Source of the DNA: Rana temporaria
Lineage: Eukaryota > Chordata > Amphibia > Anura > Ranidae
DNA: 64,000 bases
Assembly (NCBI RefSeq): GCF_905171775.1
Contig: NC_053495.1
Span: 109,469,409-109,533,408, forward strand
Direction: 5' to 3'
Within the stretch, counting starts at the first letter, position 1. Each line of letters begins with the position of its first letter. A program made the position numbers and the translations under genes. Below the pieces are notes generated by a model. That model did no database searches and was not told where the DNA came from. It saw only the letters and a program-made list of their open reading frames with translations. This document shows positions 45,015 through 55,399 of the stretch, piece by piece.

Positions 45015-45503
45015 GTAAGTAATACATATTCTGATTCCTGCAAAGACAAGAAAATTATAGATGTACTGTATATAACAAGCATTGGACTGAGATGAGCAAA
45101 CTTCTTTAATATCTCTGCTCAAAATAAATCTGATCATTTTGCTTTAGGAAAGTCTACCACAAGTCTAAAAAAAATAAAATGTGGGTTTTTCTTACTGTAT
45201 TTTTGGATAATCTAAGAAAAAAAAATCATATTGGGTTCCTACTTTTTTTGCTTATTTTTGAGCAAAATTTTAGTGAAACAATATTTTCTAGGGAAAAACA
45301 CTAAAGATATAACTTACCTGTAATAATGTAGTGCAGTACATCCCATGTCCTGCAGACTGATATTTCCTGTAGAAATCCTCCCTCACTAGGAACTTGTTTT
45401 CAAGGAAGTTTTTCATTCTTTAAAAAGAATGCAAGGAATTGTAAACTACCACCTTCATATACATATGGATTCATTGTAATTATGCCTATATGTACCAACA
45501 CCA
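45015..45503. other. Intron start, no feature recognised
   Basis: Ordinary AT-rich intronic sequence after the third CCP exon. No open splice-flanked segment found. Confidence 0.4.
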
Positions 45504-45660
45504 CATTGGATGAAAAGAAGTCCTGGACTGCCGCACTCCTTAAAACAATATCTTTATTCAGCAAGTGAAATCCAAAAAAACAACCAACAATGTTGCAGTC
45601 AAAAAGAAGTGAACAAAAGGAAAAGGATGGCTGACATGTTTCACATCATGTGATGCTTAC

Positions 45661-46348
45661 TAGTGTTGAGCAGAATACGCCATATTCGATTTCGCGATAT
45701 ATCACGAATATATAGCCGAATATTCGAGAAATATTCGCTAAATTCGAATATTCGTGATATTTTATCGAAATGAAATGTTTGCTATTGCGAATGCGAAAGT
45801 AATTGCGAAATTTCGACAACTGCGGTAGGAGCACTCTGATTGGCTCAGAATATTCGTGATATTTTATTGAAATTTCGCAAAATGCGAATGCGATATTTAT
45901 TGCGAAATTTCGACAACTGCGGTAGGAGCCCTCTGATTGGCTCAGAATATTCATGATATTTTATCGAAATTTCGCAAAATGCGAATGCGATATTTATTGC
46001 GGAATTTCGACAACTGCGGTAGGAGAACTCTGATTGGCTCTGATGCAAAAGAAGGGCGGAGAAAATAATCGCGCGATATTCCGATTGCCGAATAATCGCA
46101 TTGCGATTTTTCGGCAAGATAAAATGATCGCTTCAGCTACTCGGCCCAAGGTCTCTAATCATACCAGCAATGCTTTTAGATGTCGATGGAGATCTCTAGG
46201 ATGTGATCTGTTCTAAAAATAAAATTGAAAAAATTTGAATATTCGGAATAGCGAATATTCACCGCGAAATTCTAAATATATCGCGAATACTCGAATATGC
46301 CATATTCGAGCCGAATATTCGCAATACGAATATTCGTGAGCAACACTA
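45661..46348. mobile_element. AT-rich hAT MITE (tagtgttgagc family), short copy
   Basis: Begins tagtgttgagcagaatac and ends cgtgagcaacacta. The 8-bp target duplication is atgcttac (45653-45660). The second copy of the duplication is pushed to 46843-46850 by the MITE that landed exactly at the 3' junction. Three to four ctctgattggctcagaatat units lie inside. Confidence 0.9.
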
Positions 46349-46349
46349 A

Positions 46350-46840
46350 GGCCCCATACACACCATAGAATCTATCCGCAGATAAATCCCATCAAATGGG
46401 TTTCTGCGGATAGATCCTATGGTGTGTACACGCCAACGGATATTTATCCGCAAATAAATCTCCCCTGGAATGGATTTCCAGCAGATAAATATTTGTCGAC
46501 ATGCACAGAATATCTATCTGCTGGAATCCATTCCAACGGATGGATCCGCTCGTCTGTACAGACTTACCGGATCCATCCGTCCAAAGGGATTCCCCGCACG
46601 CGCCGTAATGAATAGACGCATGCGTGGAATTCCTTATATGACAGCGTCGCGCCCGTCGCCGCGTCATAATAGCGGCGACGGCGCGACACGTCATCGGCAG
46701 AGGATTTCAGCGCGGATTTCAATGCGATGGTGTGTACACGCCATCGCATTGAAATCCTCTGAAATCTTAGAGAGGATTTATCCGCGGATACGGTCCGCTG
46801 AACCGTATCTGCGGATAAATTCTATCATGTGTATGGGGCC
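46350..46840. mobile_element. Harbinger-like MITE at a hAT junction
   Basis: Ends ggccccatacacaccatag and ctatcatgtgtatggggcc, flanked by TAA (46347-46349) and TCA (46841-46843). The left TAA is made of the last two bases of the hAT MITE and the first base of its target duplication, so this insertion came later. The body is a palindrome of ggatttatccgcggata-type words. Confidence 0.85.
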
Positions 46841-46886
46841 TCATGCTTACTCATAGCTAGTGAACAATGACAAAAACTGTGTTTAA

Positions 46887-47223
46887 GCCCTGGTTCACAC
46901 TGGGCTGCGGGAGTGAAGCCGTGCGAGATCAGCTGAACTCGCACAATTTCACTCCCGCCGGCAATCCCGATTTCGGCCGCGATTTAAGAGACATCTGTGC
47001 AGGTTTCTGCACAGATGTCAATGTAAATCGTGGCCAGAAATCGCAAAAAGTAGTACAGGAACTACTCTTTAAAATCGGTGCAGCGCCGCAGATGCAGCGT
47101 CGCACCGATTAGGACGGTGTCATTGCCGACAATTGCCGGAAAATGCCGCCGATTTGAGATGCCATTTCACATGTGAAATCGCATCTCAAATCGAAGCAAA
47201 ACGTACCCAGTGTGAAACTGGGC
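46887..47223. mobile_element. TAA-flanked MITE (gccctggttcacac)
   Basis: Ends gccctggttcacactgggc and cccagtgtgaaactgggc with TAA on both sides (46884-46886, 47224-47226). The interior is self-complementary (gatttcggccgcgatt, catctgcggcgctgc-type words). Confidence 0.8.
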
Positions 47224-47227
47224 TAAA

Positions 47228-47699
47228 GGCTGGGTTCACACTACTACACTACTTTCATCCTACTTTGCTCTGCTACATTGGTCCTACACTGATCCTACAT
47301 TGGTCCTACATCCATCCTACATTGGTCCTACATCCATCCTACTTTCATGAACAGCATACTACTTTGATCCGACTTTGTGATAGTCTGACTTGTTCTTTGA
47401 CCAATCAAAACAATCCCAGAGTGAGATAAATTCCTTTTACTGCTGCTGTAATCACAAGTCGGATGTCAAAAGTCGGATGGTTAGGACAAGGATACTACTT
47501 TGGTCCGACTTCAATGATATTCAATGGGCTGAAGTAGGATCAATGTAGGACCAAAGTAGTACAGGGAGCATTTTCAAAGTCGGACCGACTTGTGTAGGAC
47601 CAGTTAAGACAGCTCTCATAGGGAAACATTGATTTTCACACGTCATGCTACATGAGCTCCCAATGTAGGACCGTTTGTCGGACAAGTGTGAACCCAGCC
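47228..47699. mobile_element. 3-bp-TSD foldback MITE (ggctgggttcacac family)
   Basis: Ends ggctgggttcacactacta and caagtgtgaacccagcc with AAA on both sides (47225-47227, 47700-47702). It landed one base from the previous MITE and shares body words with 27548-28137 and the tips of 32901-34957. Confidence 0.82.
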
Positions 47700-47862
47700 A
47701 AAAGGAGGAGGGAGAAAGGTGAATGGGGCATTCCACCAATTAGCCCACAGGTGATCATTAGTCAATAGAACACTTTGATGAACCCTGATGTGTCACACGT
47801 GGGATACTATCGTATATGAGCTGGATAAAAAATCTCTCATACTAATGATGAGAGAGAGTGAA

Positions 47863-48154
47863 AAAAAACAGACGAAAAGAAATCCCATGTGTGAAACAAA
47901 TATGTATCATAACCAATATGGTGAAAAAAGAGTTATATTAGTGTACTGTGATATAAAGTGTTGTGCGATAAATATATATGGCTTAAAAAGTTGATACAAT
48001 AAGCTCATATCGTGATCTAAATTATTTTTGATAAATAATATCAAGTGTAAAGCTCATTAAAACTGCAACTTTTTATATATATATATGTAAAACACAACAA
48101 ATATAAAAATATGGTATTTTATTAAAATAGTATATATATGATTATCCACTTCCT
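47863..48154. other. AT-rich spacer
   Basis: AT-rich sequence with a short TA run (about 48075-48087). Nothing supported. Confidence 0.4.
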
Positions 48155-49036
48155 GCCCGGCCTATAGCCGATTTACGTCCGGGAAGTGGTTTTGAAATCC
48201 TGACTGGACGTCCATGGTCCATGGAGCGAGGCGATCGGTGATGCGGGGTGGCTCTTTACCACGTGATCAGCCGTGTCCAACCACGGCTGATCACGATGTA
48301 AACAGGAAGAGCCGTTGATGGCTCTTCCTCACTCACGTCTGACAGACGCGAGTAGAGGAGAGCCGATCGGCAGCTCTCCTGACAGGGGGGGTTTGCGCTG
48401 ATTGTTTATCAGCGCAGCCCCCCCTCGGATCGCCACACTGGACCACCAGGGAAGCCCACCCTGGACCACCAGGGAAGGGCAAACCCCCAAAAAAGGGGGC
48501 AAAAAAAAAAAGTCTGGAAAAAAAAAATCATTAAAAAATAAAAAAGATGCCAATCAGTACCCACAAATGGGCACTGACTGGCAACATGGGTAAATCAGTG
48601 CTGCCCCACAGTGTCCATCAGTGCCACCCCACAGTGTCCATCAGTGCCACCCCACAGTGCCCATCCATGCCCAGTGCCCACCTATCAGTGCCCATCTGTG
48701 CCACCCATAAGTACCCATCAGTGCCGCCCATGAGTGCCCATCTGTGCCGCCTATGAGTGCCCATCAGTGCCGCATACCAGCGCCACCAATCAGTGCCACC
48801 TTATCTGTGCCCATCAGTACTGCCATATCATCGGTGCCCATCAGTGCCGCCATATCAGTGCCCGTAATTGAAAGAGAAAACTTACTTATTTACAAAAAAA
48901 TTAACAGAAAAAAATAAAAACATAATTTTTTTTCAAAATGTTCTGTCTTTTTTTAGTTGTTGCGCAAAAAAAAAAAATCGCAGAGGTAATCAAATACCAC
49001 CAAAAGAAAGCTCTATTTGTGGGGAAAAAAGGACGC
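48155..49036. mobile_element. TTAA-element family, third copy (degenerate)
   Basis: Starts ccacttcctgcccggcc and carries the ataccaccaaaagaaagctc block at about 48990. The interior has a degenerate array of catcagtgccgcc-type units (48600-48865). It is broken at 49036 by a 1-kb insert; the continuation after 50071 is not clearly the same family. Confidence 0.6.
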
Positions 49037-49051
49037 CAAGATTAAGATTAA

Positions 49052-50056
49052 TACAAAAAAATCACTGGCGCTCAATGGGAAATAACTAATATCCCATGAA
49101 ATACTTGAAACCCTCGTATGGGCTGAGAACAGTCCGTGCTGCAGAGATCCGGATACCTTGAAGTACCACAAATACACACAAATACACCAAAAAGGAAAAC
49201 TGCGCTCCTGAAAGTTCACCAATTATAAATCCACTTAATGTTTGTGAAGAAAAAAACATACATTAACACTTTAATTTTCGGAAGATCCAGTCCTTTATAT
49301 GGTTAAAAAAGGGAAAGTTTCCACAAATAGTCTATTTAATTAAACTTTATACCTAGGTCCTATTGACTGTGACAAAGCTCTTGTAAGGGCGAAACGCGTC
49401 GTCTAGGACCCCTCTTAATATCCCCCTTTTATGATGGAAGATCCTATTCATGCATAAGAACTTTTATATCCGATTATTTTAATCGCCATGCAACGCTGTT
49501 GATTTTTCAACAAGCGCATACTGCATTTTGCCCACTGGAGGGCGCCTAAACTTCTCCCTGCAGTACAGCTGGTTTACTGAAACAGTGTCTCAGACGTGGG
49601 ACGCTTGCATGTTCACCCAGGGAGAGTGTCCTTTCTGATAGGCTGATCCACCCTGTGTCTCCAGCAGTCACATTTATCGGGTCTGTGAAGCTTCCAGACC
49701 CGCATAGGAGAGAGCCTAGGATCCCGGACATTGTTACATCAGCCAGGAGAAGGACATTCGATCGATGTTTACATCTGGCTGGGTAATGTACTGTGCTCAC
49801 CATTTGCACTAATGATGTCTTGCTAGACAGCCCACAAACTAAAACCGCAAGCTTTAACCATTTGAAGTCTGAAGAGGGTGCTGGTCTGATGCAGACATTT
49901 GGAAAGTTTTTTTTATACTTTTTTTATTATATTGTGTACATTGTGGAAACTTTCCCTTTTTTAACCATATAAAGGACTGGATCTTCCGAAAATTAAAGTG
50001 TTAATGTATGTTTTTTTCTTCACAAACATTAAGTGGATTTATAATTGGTGAACTTT
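49052..50056. mobile_element. 1-kb palindromic retroelement-like insert, 15-bp TSD
   Basis: Both sides carry caagattaagattaa (49037-49051, 50057-50071). A target duplication of this length fits target-primed reverse transcription (Penelope or LINE) rather than DNA transposons. Inverted arms of about 120 bp (cacttaatgtttgtgaagaa, cggaagatccagtccttta, aaaagggaaagtttcca) lie at about 49195-49322 and 49945-50056. The left part holds a hammerhead-like core. It resembles a paired terminal repeat of a Penelope-like family different from that at 61565. Confidence 0.65.
49356..49410 (+). ncRNA. Hammerhead-ribozyme-like core (degenerate)
   Basis: Elements in order: stem I strand ggtccta (49356-49362); ctgtga (a CUGAUGA box short of one A, 49367-49372); stem II gctct/agggc around a tgta loop (49377-49390); the invariant gaaac (49391-49395); gcgtc gtc; then taggacc (49404-49410), which pairs perfectly with the first strand. 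Hammerhead motifs are known in terminal repeats of Penelope-like elements. The damaged CUGANGA box suggests it is no longer self-cleaving. Confidence 0.5.
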
Positions 50057-50071
50057 CAAGATTAAGATTAA

Positions 50072-50231
50072 ATAATGCAAATAGCACAGAATCATGTGCA
50101 AGGAAATAAAAATAGATAGAAGAAAAAAGGTCTGCTTTGGCATGCACTGTGTTTCAAAAGAGTATAGATGGTGCCAATGCAATGTAATATAAATGGGGGA
50201 GTTTTTCCGCTACTAAGGTCATACCTCCAAT
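50072..50231. other. Unresolved spacer
   Basis: No domain, repeat end or gene recognised between the 15-bp target duplication and the next hAT-like end. Confidence 0.35.
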
Positions 50232-51025
50232 CAGGGCTGCTGTTAGAAATCATGGGGCCCTGTACAACTTACCTGTCAGCCCCCCCCCTGGAAATAACAA
50301 ATCGCTAAAATGCCATGGTCGCAATTGTATGCTTTGCAGCCATGGCAGAATTATTGCCTCGCTACTGCCCCTTCCTGACACCTGTTTTTTTTTTTTTTCA
50401 ATTGCTTAATAGTAATTTTAAATTACAACAGTGAGCCAAGTATTTGGCTTCAAGGTGCAGAGCAGCCCCATTGAACTCGATGAGAAGTGTGACGGGTAGT
50501 GCCGCCTTTCAAACTCTGCAGCCTGCGTTAAAAATGCTGCAGCTGTGAAGTAAAGCGTCACAGCCATGGCATGTATACAGCCCTGTCTGACTATATGACA
50601 GCCGGCTTCTGAAGGGGCATGACCAAAAAAGGTCTGCTGACCATCTCCAATGGCTGAGAGCGCTGACTGGAATGTTCTGGCGGGGAAGCCGCCCCCCTGT
50701 CAGAACACAATAGTACTGCAGGGGAGATCACAGTACTAACATGTGTGTTAGAACAGTGGCTTTGACCTAAGCTGTTAGTTTTTTTTTTTTCGTTCAGCCT
50801 GCTGGGTAAAAAAAAACTAGCAGTGTATTCTAGGCATTAGGCTGCTTTCACATTTGACATTTTCTGGATGTGTGACAGTGCACAGGTAACAGGCGTTTTT
50901 GGAAATGCACCACAAATGCGCATATTGCTTGTGGTGCCATTAATTGTTAATGGCACACCAAATGCAAAACAACTGACCGGTGTTTTGTCATGTGGCAAAG
51001 CTGCATGCCTCAAAAGGTTCTAGAG

Positions 51026-51182
51026 CATGGGTGTTCAACCAGTGGCCCTCCAGCTGCTGCAGAACTACAAATCCCATCATGCCTCAGCATTTGGAAGTCA
51101 TGCTTGTAACAGTTAGCCTTGCAATGCATCATGGGACTTGTAGTTTCGCAACAGCTGGAGGGCCACAGGTTGAGCACCCATG
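51026..51182. mobile_element. 157-bp hAT MITE
   Basis: Ends catgggtgttcaaccagtgg and ccacaggttgagcacccatg with perfect 8-bp target duplications ttctagag (51018-51025, 51183-51190). The two arms (gccctccagctgctgcagaa against its mate) are nearly complementary over the whole length. Confidence 0.92.
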
Positions 51183-51445
51183 TTCTAGAGCCTCTGTGAT
51201 TTGTTTGTCACACATATGGCAGCCCATTTAAGTGAATAGGCTCCCCTGTTTGCAAAAAAACAAATAAAAAAATGCGAGCAGGAGCATGTGTTCCCACTAC
51301 GCAAAGTATATAGGGGGCCTTAGGGGTGGTATATAGAAATAGCTAGGCAGAGATGTCTGTCAGCTGGAGAGAGAGGTGTCCACTGGCTGCTAGCTTCAGC
51401 ACTGCAGTTGAAATGTAGTTATAGGCTTAGCAAATGCAAATCAAT

Positions 51446-51742
51446 TCAATGTAGAGTTCTAAGGAAGAGAATTGCCTCTGCCAGATCCTCTTTCATAGAG
51501 GCTCTTAAGTCAGACTTTATTATTTTTAGGGCTGAAAATAATCTTTCGACACTGACTTGGGTGGGTGGCATTGCAAGAACTATTCTGGCCACATCACTAA
51601 CGATCTCTGGATAAACAAGGATGGCTTCTTCAACAGTAAGTTTTGATGAGCGATCATACTTTTCAACTTCTTTTAGTGCTTTATAAAACTCCTGTTGGAA
51701 TTTTTTTATTTGGACACTTACTGGTTCTCTAACATGCGTTCC
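51446..51742 (-). CDS. hAT transposase, last exon with dimerisation domain (open)
   Basis: On the - strand an acceptor tgcttttacag precedes 99 codons open to a TGA at 51446. Near the start is VREPVSVQIKKFQQEFYKAL. The hAT dimerisation domain follows: MPPTQVSVERLFSALKIIKS, then EDLAEAILFLRTL. This is the usual C-terminal signature of a hAT transposase. No frameshift or stop is seen in this exon. Upstream exons with the BED finger and catalytic residues were not recognised, so the element is incomplete unless they lie in the short 51750-52090 stretch. The domain mediates transposase multimerisation in the nucleus. Confidence 0.8.
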   Translation of the reverse strand, partial: GTHVREPVSVQIKKFQQEFYKALKEVEKYDRSSKLTVEEAILVYPEIVSDVARIVLAMPPTQVSVERLFSALKIIKSDLRASMKEDLAEAILFLRTLH

Positions 51743-52090
51743 CTGTAAAAGCAGAACACAACACTATGGAAAGTATAAGTATTGCAGCTCCTAATTGTGC
51801 GTTGCGTGCCATATAGTGAATCACATGAAAAGCAGGCTTCTTCACGGTCACTTAACGTGTTCGTTTTGCGGTTACGTGAGGCACTGCATGCATTGGTCTT
51901 TATTCTTACAGTAGAGAAGTCATTAATTATAACTTTTTGTGAATTGGGACATTTAAACTTGCTTTTTTTTATTTTATTCCAATCTAAATTTCAGTAGGAG
52001 TCGGAGTCGGTGCATTGTTTGCCGACTCCGACTCCAGGTACCCAAAATTTCCCCCGACTCCGACTCCTCGACTCCGACTCCACAGCCCTG

Positions 52091-52710
52091 GTCCTACCGA
52101 CATATTGTATAGAACAAAGTTTGCATGTGATCACGTATACTACATATCGTGTGTTGGTTAATGAATGAATGTAGCTTATGCAATTTCCCTGTAGAAGTTT
52201 AAATGACAGTATCCCCCTTTTGAATAAAAGGACAGTATGGCCACCACATCTAAATGTTCCATTGAAGGATAACCAATTGGTGGAGGTTGGCCTGCTACTA
52301 AAAAGACTAGGGGATAATAAACTTCTCAAGGATGGAGCCCTTCTGGATACAGTACGGACACCCCCTTTTAGAATTTCACAATAAATGGGGTCATTTGACA
52401 AAATTGGGAGATATTTGGTAACAATTTTTTTTACTTTGTGAAACTCACTACTGTACAGAGTAGAAAAGGTGGGAATGTAATTAGAACGGTAATCTTTAGG
52501 ATTTTTTGTGCGACCCTGTCTGTTGGAAGTGATAGAATTATCTGAGAGCAATTTTTTTCCTGGGTACTTTTTTGGCTATCACCCCTATTTATTACAGCTC
52601 CTGAGTAACCCCTTTCTTTAAATCTGTTGGACATATGTATGGCTTCCCGATCGAAATCTGTTTCTTTGCTACAAAGCCTTCTCAATCTTAAAAATTGACC
52701 GACCGGGATG
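52091..52710 (-). pseudogene. Penelope copy A: linker and GIY-YIG endonuclease part
   Basis: Two frames cover the C-terminal part of a Penelope-like polyprotein. From 52710: SIPVGQFLRLRRLCS, then FKERGYSGAVINR, the conserved stretch between RT and endonuclease. After a frame change near 52560, the frame to 52091 ends in RYVVYVITCKLCSIQYVGRT. This is the GIY-YIG core (here VVY..YVG) with a CxxC-like pair. The gene is cut off at VGRT by the hAT end at 52090, so the catalytic Arg/Glu region is missing. GIY-YIG nucleases nick target DNA for reverse transcription. Confidence 0.85.
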
Positions 52711-52718
52711 CTATTTAT

Positions 52719-53684
52719 TAGACATGTGCACTGCCAAAAAAATCTTTTTTTTGTTTGTTATTTTCGTTTTTTTTTTTCCGTAAATTCAGGAAATTCGAAA
52801 AATTTGTTTTTTTCGATTTTGTTTCATTCATTTTTTTTATTTTTTTGGAAATTCGAAAATTTCGAAAAAAAACATTTTTTTTTCGTTTTATTAGTTTTTT
52901 TGCTTTTTTCGGAAATTCGGGAAACACTAGCCATCCAGCCATCCGGGACACACTATAAATAGTAGACATGTGCAATTTGTTTTGTTTCTAATTCGTTTTT
53001 TTACGAAATGTACAAATTTTTTATTTACGAATTTTGGGACTTCCAAAAATGTTGAGTTTACGAATTTACGAATTTTCGTATTTCTGAAAATTCGTATTTA
53101 CGAATTTTCGTATTTCCGATTTTTGAATTTTTCGAAAATTTCGAATTTTTCAAAATTTCGAATTTTTCAAAATGTTCAATTATTGAATTTCGAATTTGAA
53201 AAAAAAATCTAATTTTTTAATTTTCGAATTTTTCAGGTTTTCGAATTTTTCAGGTTTTCGAATTTTTAAATTTTCGAATTTCAAATTTTTAAATTCGGAA
53301 ATTAAAAAAAAAAAAAAAAAAATTGTAAAATTCAAAAATTGTAAAATTTGAAAATTGAAAAATTCGAAAATGGAAATTCGAAAATGGAAAAATTCGAAAA
53401 TGGAAAAATTTGAAAATGGAAAAATTCGAAATTTCGAAAATTCGGAAAATTTTCGTATTTCCGAAAATCCAAATTTCCGAAATTCGGAAATACAAAAATT
53501 CGGAAATTAAAAAAAAAAAAAAAAAAAACGGAAATACGAAAATTCGGAAATACGAATTTTCAGAAATACGAAAATTCGTAAATTCGTAAACTCAAAATTT
53601 TTGGAAGTCCCAAAATTCGTAAATAAAAAATTCGTACATTTCGTAAAAAAACGAATTAGAAACAAAACAAATTGCACATGTCTA
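52719..53684. mobile_element. AT-rich palindromic hAT element with inverted flank copy
   Basis: Begins tagacatgtgcactgcc and ends ttgcacatgtcta, with perfect 8-bp target duplications ctatttat (52711-52718, 53685-53692) inside Penelope copy A. A second tagacatgtgcaat start lies at 52963. It is preceded by ccatccgggacacactataa atag, the reverse complement of the Penelope sequence that follows the right end (53685-53708). The inner 722 bp are a near-perfect palindrome of ttcgaaaatttcgaa words. Confidence 0.85.
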
Positions 53685-53692
53685 CTATTTAT

Positions 53693-53750
53693 AGTGTGTC
53701 CCGGATGGCTGGAGCCTGCCCGTAAAAGGGTGTACCCAGCACTTGGTTTC
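53693..53750 (-). pseudogene. Penelope copy A: YRKPS.. segment
   Basis: A 58-bp island of Penelope coding sequence between two hAT inserts. On the - strand it reads KPSAGYTLLRAGSSHPGHT, the conserved YRKPTxxxxxLxxxSxHP block after RT motif C. Upstream it joins 55400 (..VISNLYR) and downstream 52710 (INSIPVGQF). Confidence 0.85.
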
Positions 53751-53758
53751 CTATAGAG

Positions 53759-55391
53759 CAGGGGTGGGCAATTATTTTTTCGATGGGGCCACATGAGAAA
53801 CTTAAAATATTTTGGAGGGCCGGGCCAAAAGGCTAAACTCAATACTGCATAAAATCAATTGTATTTCTTTATAAAAAGCAGTAAATATCATTGTTGGACA
53901 ACTGGTACGAGTACTTGTTATAGTTAAACAATGAAAAAGTGAGGTTGCCTTACAAGAATTTTTTTTTTATTTATTAAACAAAATTTCCCAAAACAATGAA
54001 CATTTTTCACTATTTGTGACTCATATTAGTGAAAATTTCCAGAGAGGATCAGAGACTGCGGACATGATACCAGAGAGGATCAGAGACTGCGCACATGATA
54101 CCAGAGAGGATCAGAGACTGCAGACATGATACTAGAGAGGATCAGAGACTGCAGACATTGTCCCCATAAAGTCCTGCCAAACGACAATGTATGCCGTGTC
54201 ATAAATTATGGTTTATGTATGTCTTATTGTCTTAGTGATTGATTCACATCACAACTTCATTGATAGCTTTTTTTTGGTATAATTTTTAGTTTTGCTCATT
54301 ACTGCCACACACGTGCAATGCATGGCTGCATGTGTGTGGCAGAGATGAGCAAAAGCAAAAATCATACAAAAAATAAGGGTATCAATTTCAAATCAAAGTT
54401 GTGATGTTAATCAATCACTAAGACATACATAAACCAGTGTGCCATCAATTGCTGCCAGTGTGCCATCAATTGCTGCCAGTGTGCCATCAATTGCTGCCAG
54501 TGTGCCATCAATTGCTGCCAGTGTGCCATCAATTGCTGCCAGTGTGCCATCAATTGCTGCCAGTGTGCCACCAGTGTGCCATCAATTGCTGCCAGTGTGC
54601 CATCAATTGCTGCCATTGTGCCATTAATTGCTGCCAGTGTGCCACCAGTGTGCCATCAATTGCTGCCAGTGTGCCATCAATTGCTGCCAGTGTGCCACCA
54701 GTGTGCCATCAATTGCTGCCAGTGTGCCATCAATTGCTGCCAGTGTGCCATCAATTTCTGCCAGTGTGCCATCAATTGGTGCCAGTGTGCCATCAATTGC
54801 TGCCAGTGTGCCACCAGTGTGCCATCAATTGCTGTCAGTGTGCCACCAGTGTGCCATTAATTTCTGCCAGTGTGCCATCAATTGCTGCCAGCATCCCCAC
54901 AAGCAAGTATCTGATGATGATGATGATGATGAAATCTCTGTCCTGTCAGTGTTTTGCTGCTTGCAGTCCTTGGCCGTCTCGGGTCTCCTACAGCAGCCTG
55001 TGCAGTGTGCACAGTGTGAGGTGAGGAGTCGGGACCGGGTCATTACTTGGCGGGAATTGGGGGACTTTTTTGAATTCGGGGACACTCACTCCACGTGGTG
55101 ACGGGCGGCTGGGAATGCCATCAGCGGGGGGGGCGGGAAAGGAAGCGTGGCCAGCTCCAATGGCTTCTTCGGCTGAATCAGCGGGGGGCGGGAAAGGAGG
55201 CGCGGCTAACACCCACGGGTTTCTTCGGCTGCACCAGCGGGGGGGCGGGAAAGAGGTGCGGCTAACACCCGCAATTCTTTTGGCTGCAAATTCAGACTTC
55301 AAATTCAGATTTCTAGCGATCCGCCCGGGGGCCGGATTAAAAGGTCCGCCGGGCCGTATACGGCCCGCGGGCCGTAGTTTGCCCACCTCTG
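53759..55391. mobile_element. hAT-type element with 21-bp minisatellite
   Basis: Begins caggggtgggcaattattt and ends gtagtttgcccacctctg, with perfect 8-bp duplications ctatagag (53751-53758, 55392-55399). It splits Penelope copy A between VISNLYR and KPSAG. Near the right end lies the ggcccgcgggccgtag block typical of this hAT group. A few copies of gatcagagactgcagacatg (54045-54155) recall the 31-bp repeat of 17434-17815. Confidence 0.92.
54432..54893. repeat. 21-bp minisatellite
   Basis: About 20 units of agtgtgccatcaattgctgc plus c, with shorter agtgtgccacc variants spaced among them. The 7-codon cycle keeps frames open on both strands (CHQLLPV, QQLMAHW); these are not genes. A short GAT run follows at about 54912. 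Confidence 0.95.
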
Positions 55392-55399
55392 CTATAGAG

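Larger units (their letters stand above)
45504..47862. mobile_element. Solo Penelope-like terminal repeat with four nested inserts
   Basis: Once inserts are removed, the sequence matches, on the opposite strand, the 330-bp terminal repeat at 61565-61890: ggatgaaaagaagtcctgg, gcaacattgttgg-type words, aaaggatggctgacatgttt, caccaattagcccacaggtg and gagctggataaaaaatctc. The inserts are 45661-46348, 46350-46840, 46887-47223 and 47228-47699. No coding part is attached, so it is a solo or fully truncated copy. Confidence 0.85.
50232..52090 (-). mobile_element. hAT element remnant with last transposase exon
   Basis: The right end (5' on - strand) finishes actccacagccctg at 52090, preceded by ggagtcggagtcgg words, a familiar hAT terminus. 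A cagggctgctgttag start at 50232 may be the other end, but its flank (cctccaat) does not match gtcctacc at 52091, so pairing is unproven. It carries the last exon of a transposase (51446-51742) and a nested MITE (51026-51182). Confidence 0.55.

Noticed and set aside
50232..52090. Single hAT with both ends proven
   Set aside because: The 8-bp flanks cctccaat and gtcctacc do not match, so only the right end and the transposase exon are firm.
54437..55101. ORFs of CHQLLPV and CQCAIN repeats
   Set aside because: 21-bp minisatellite inside a hAT element; multiple frames open.
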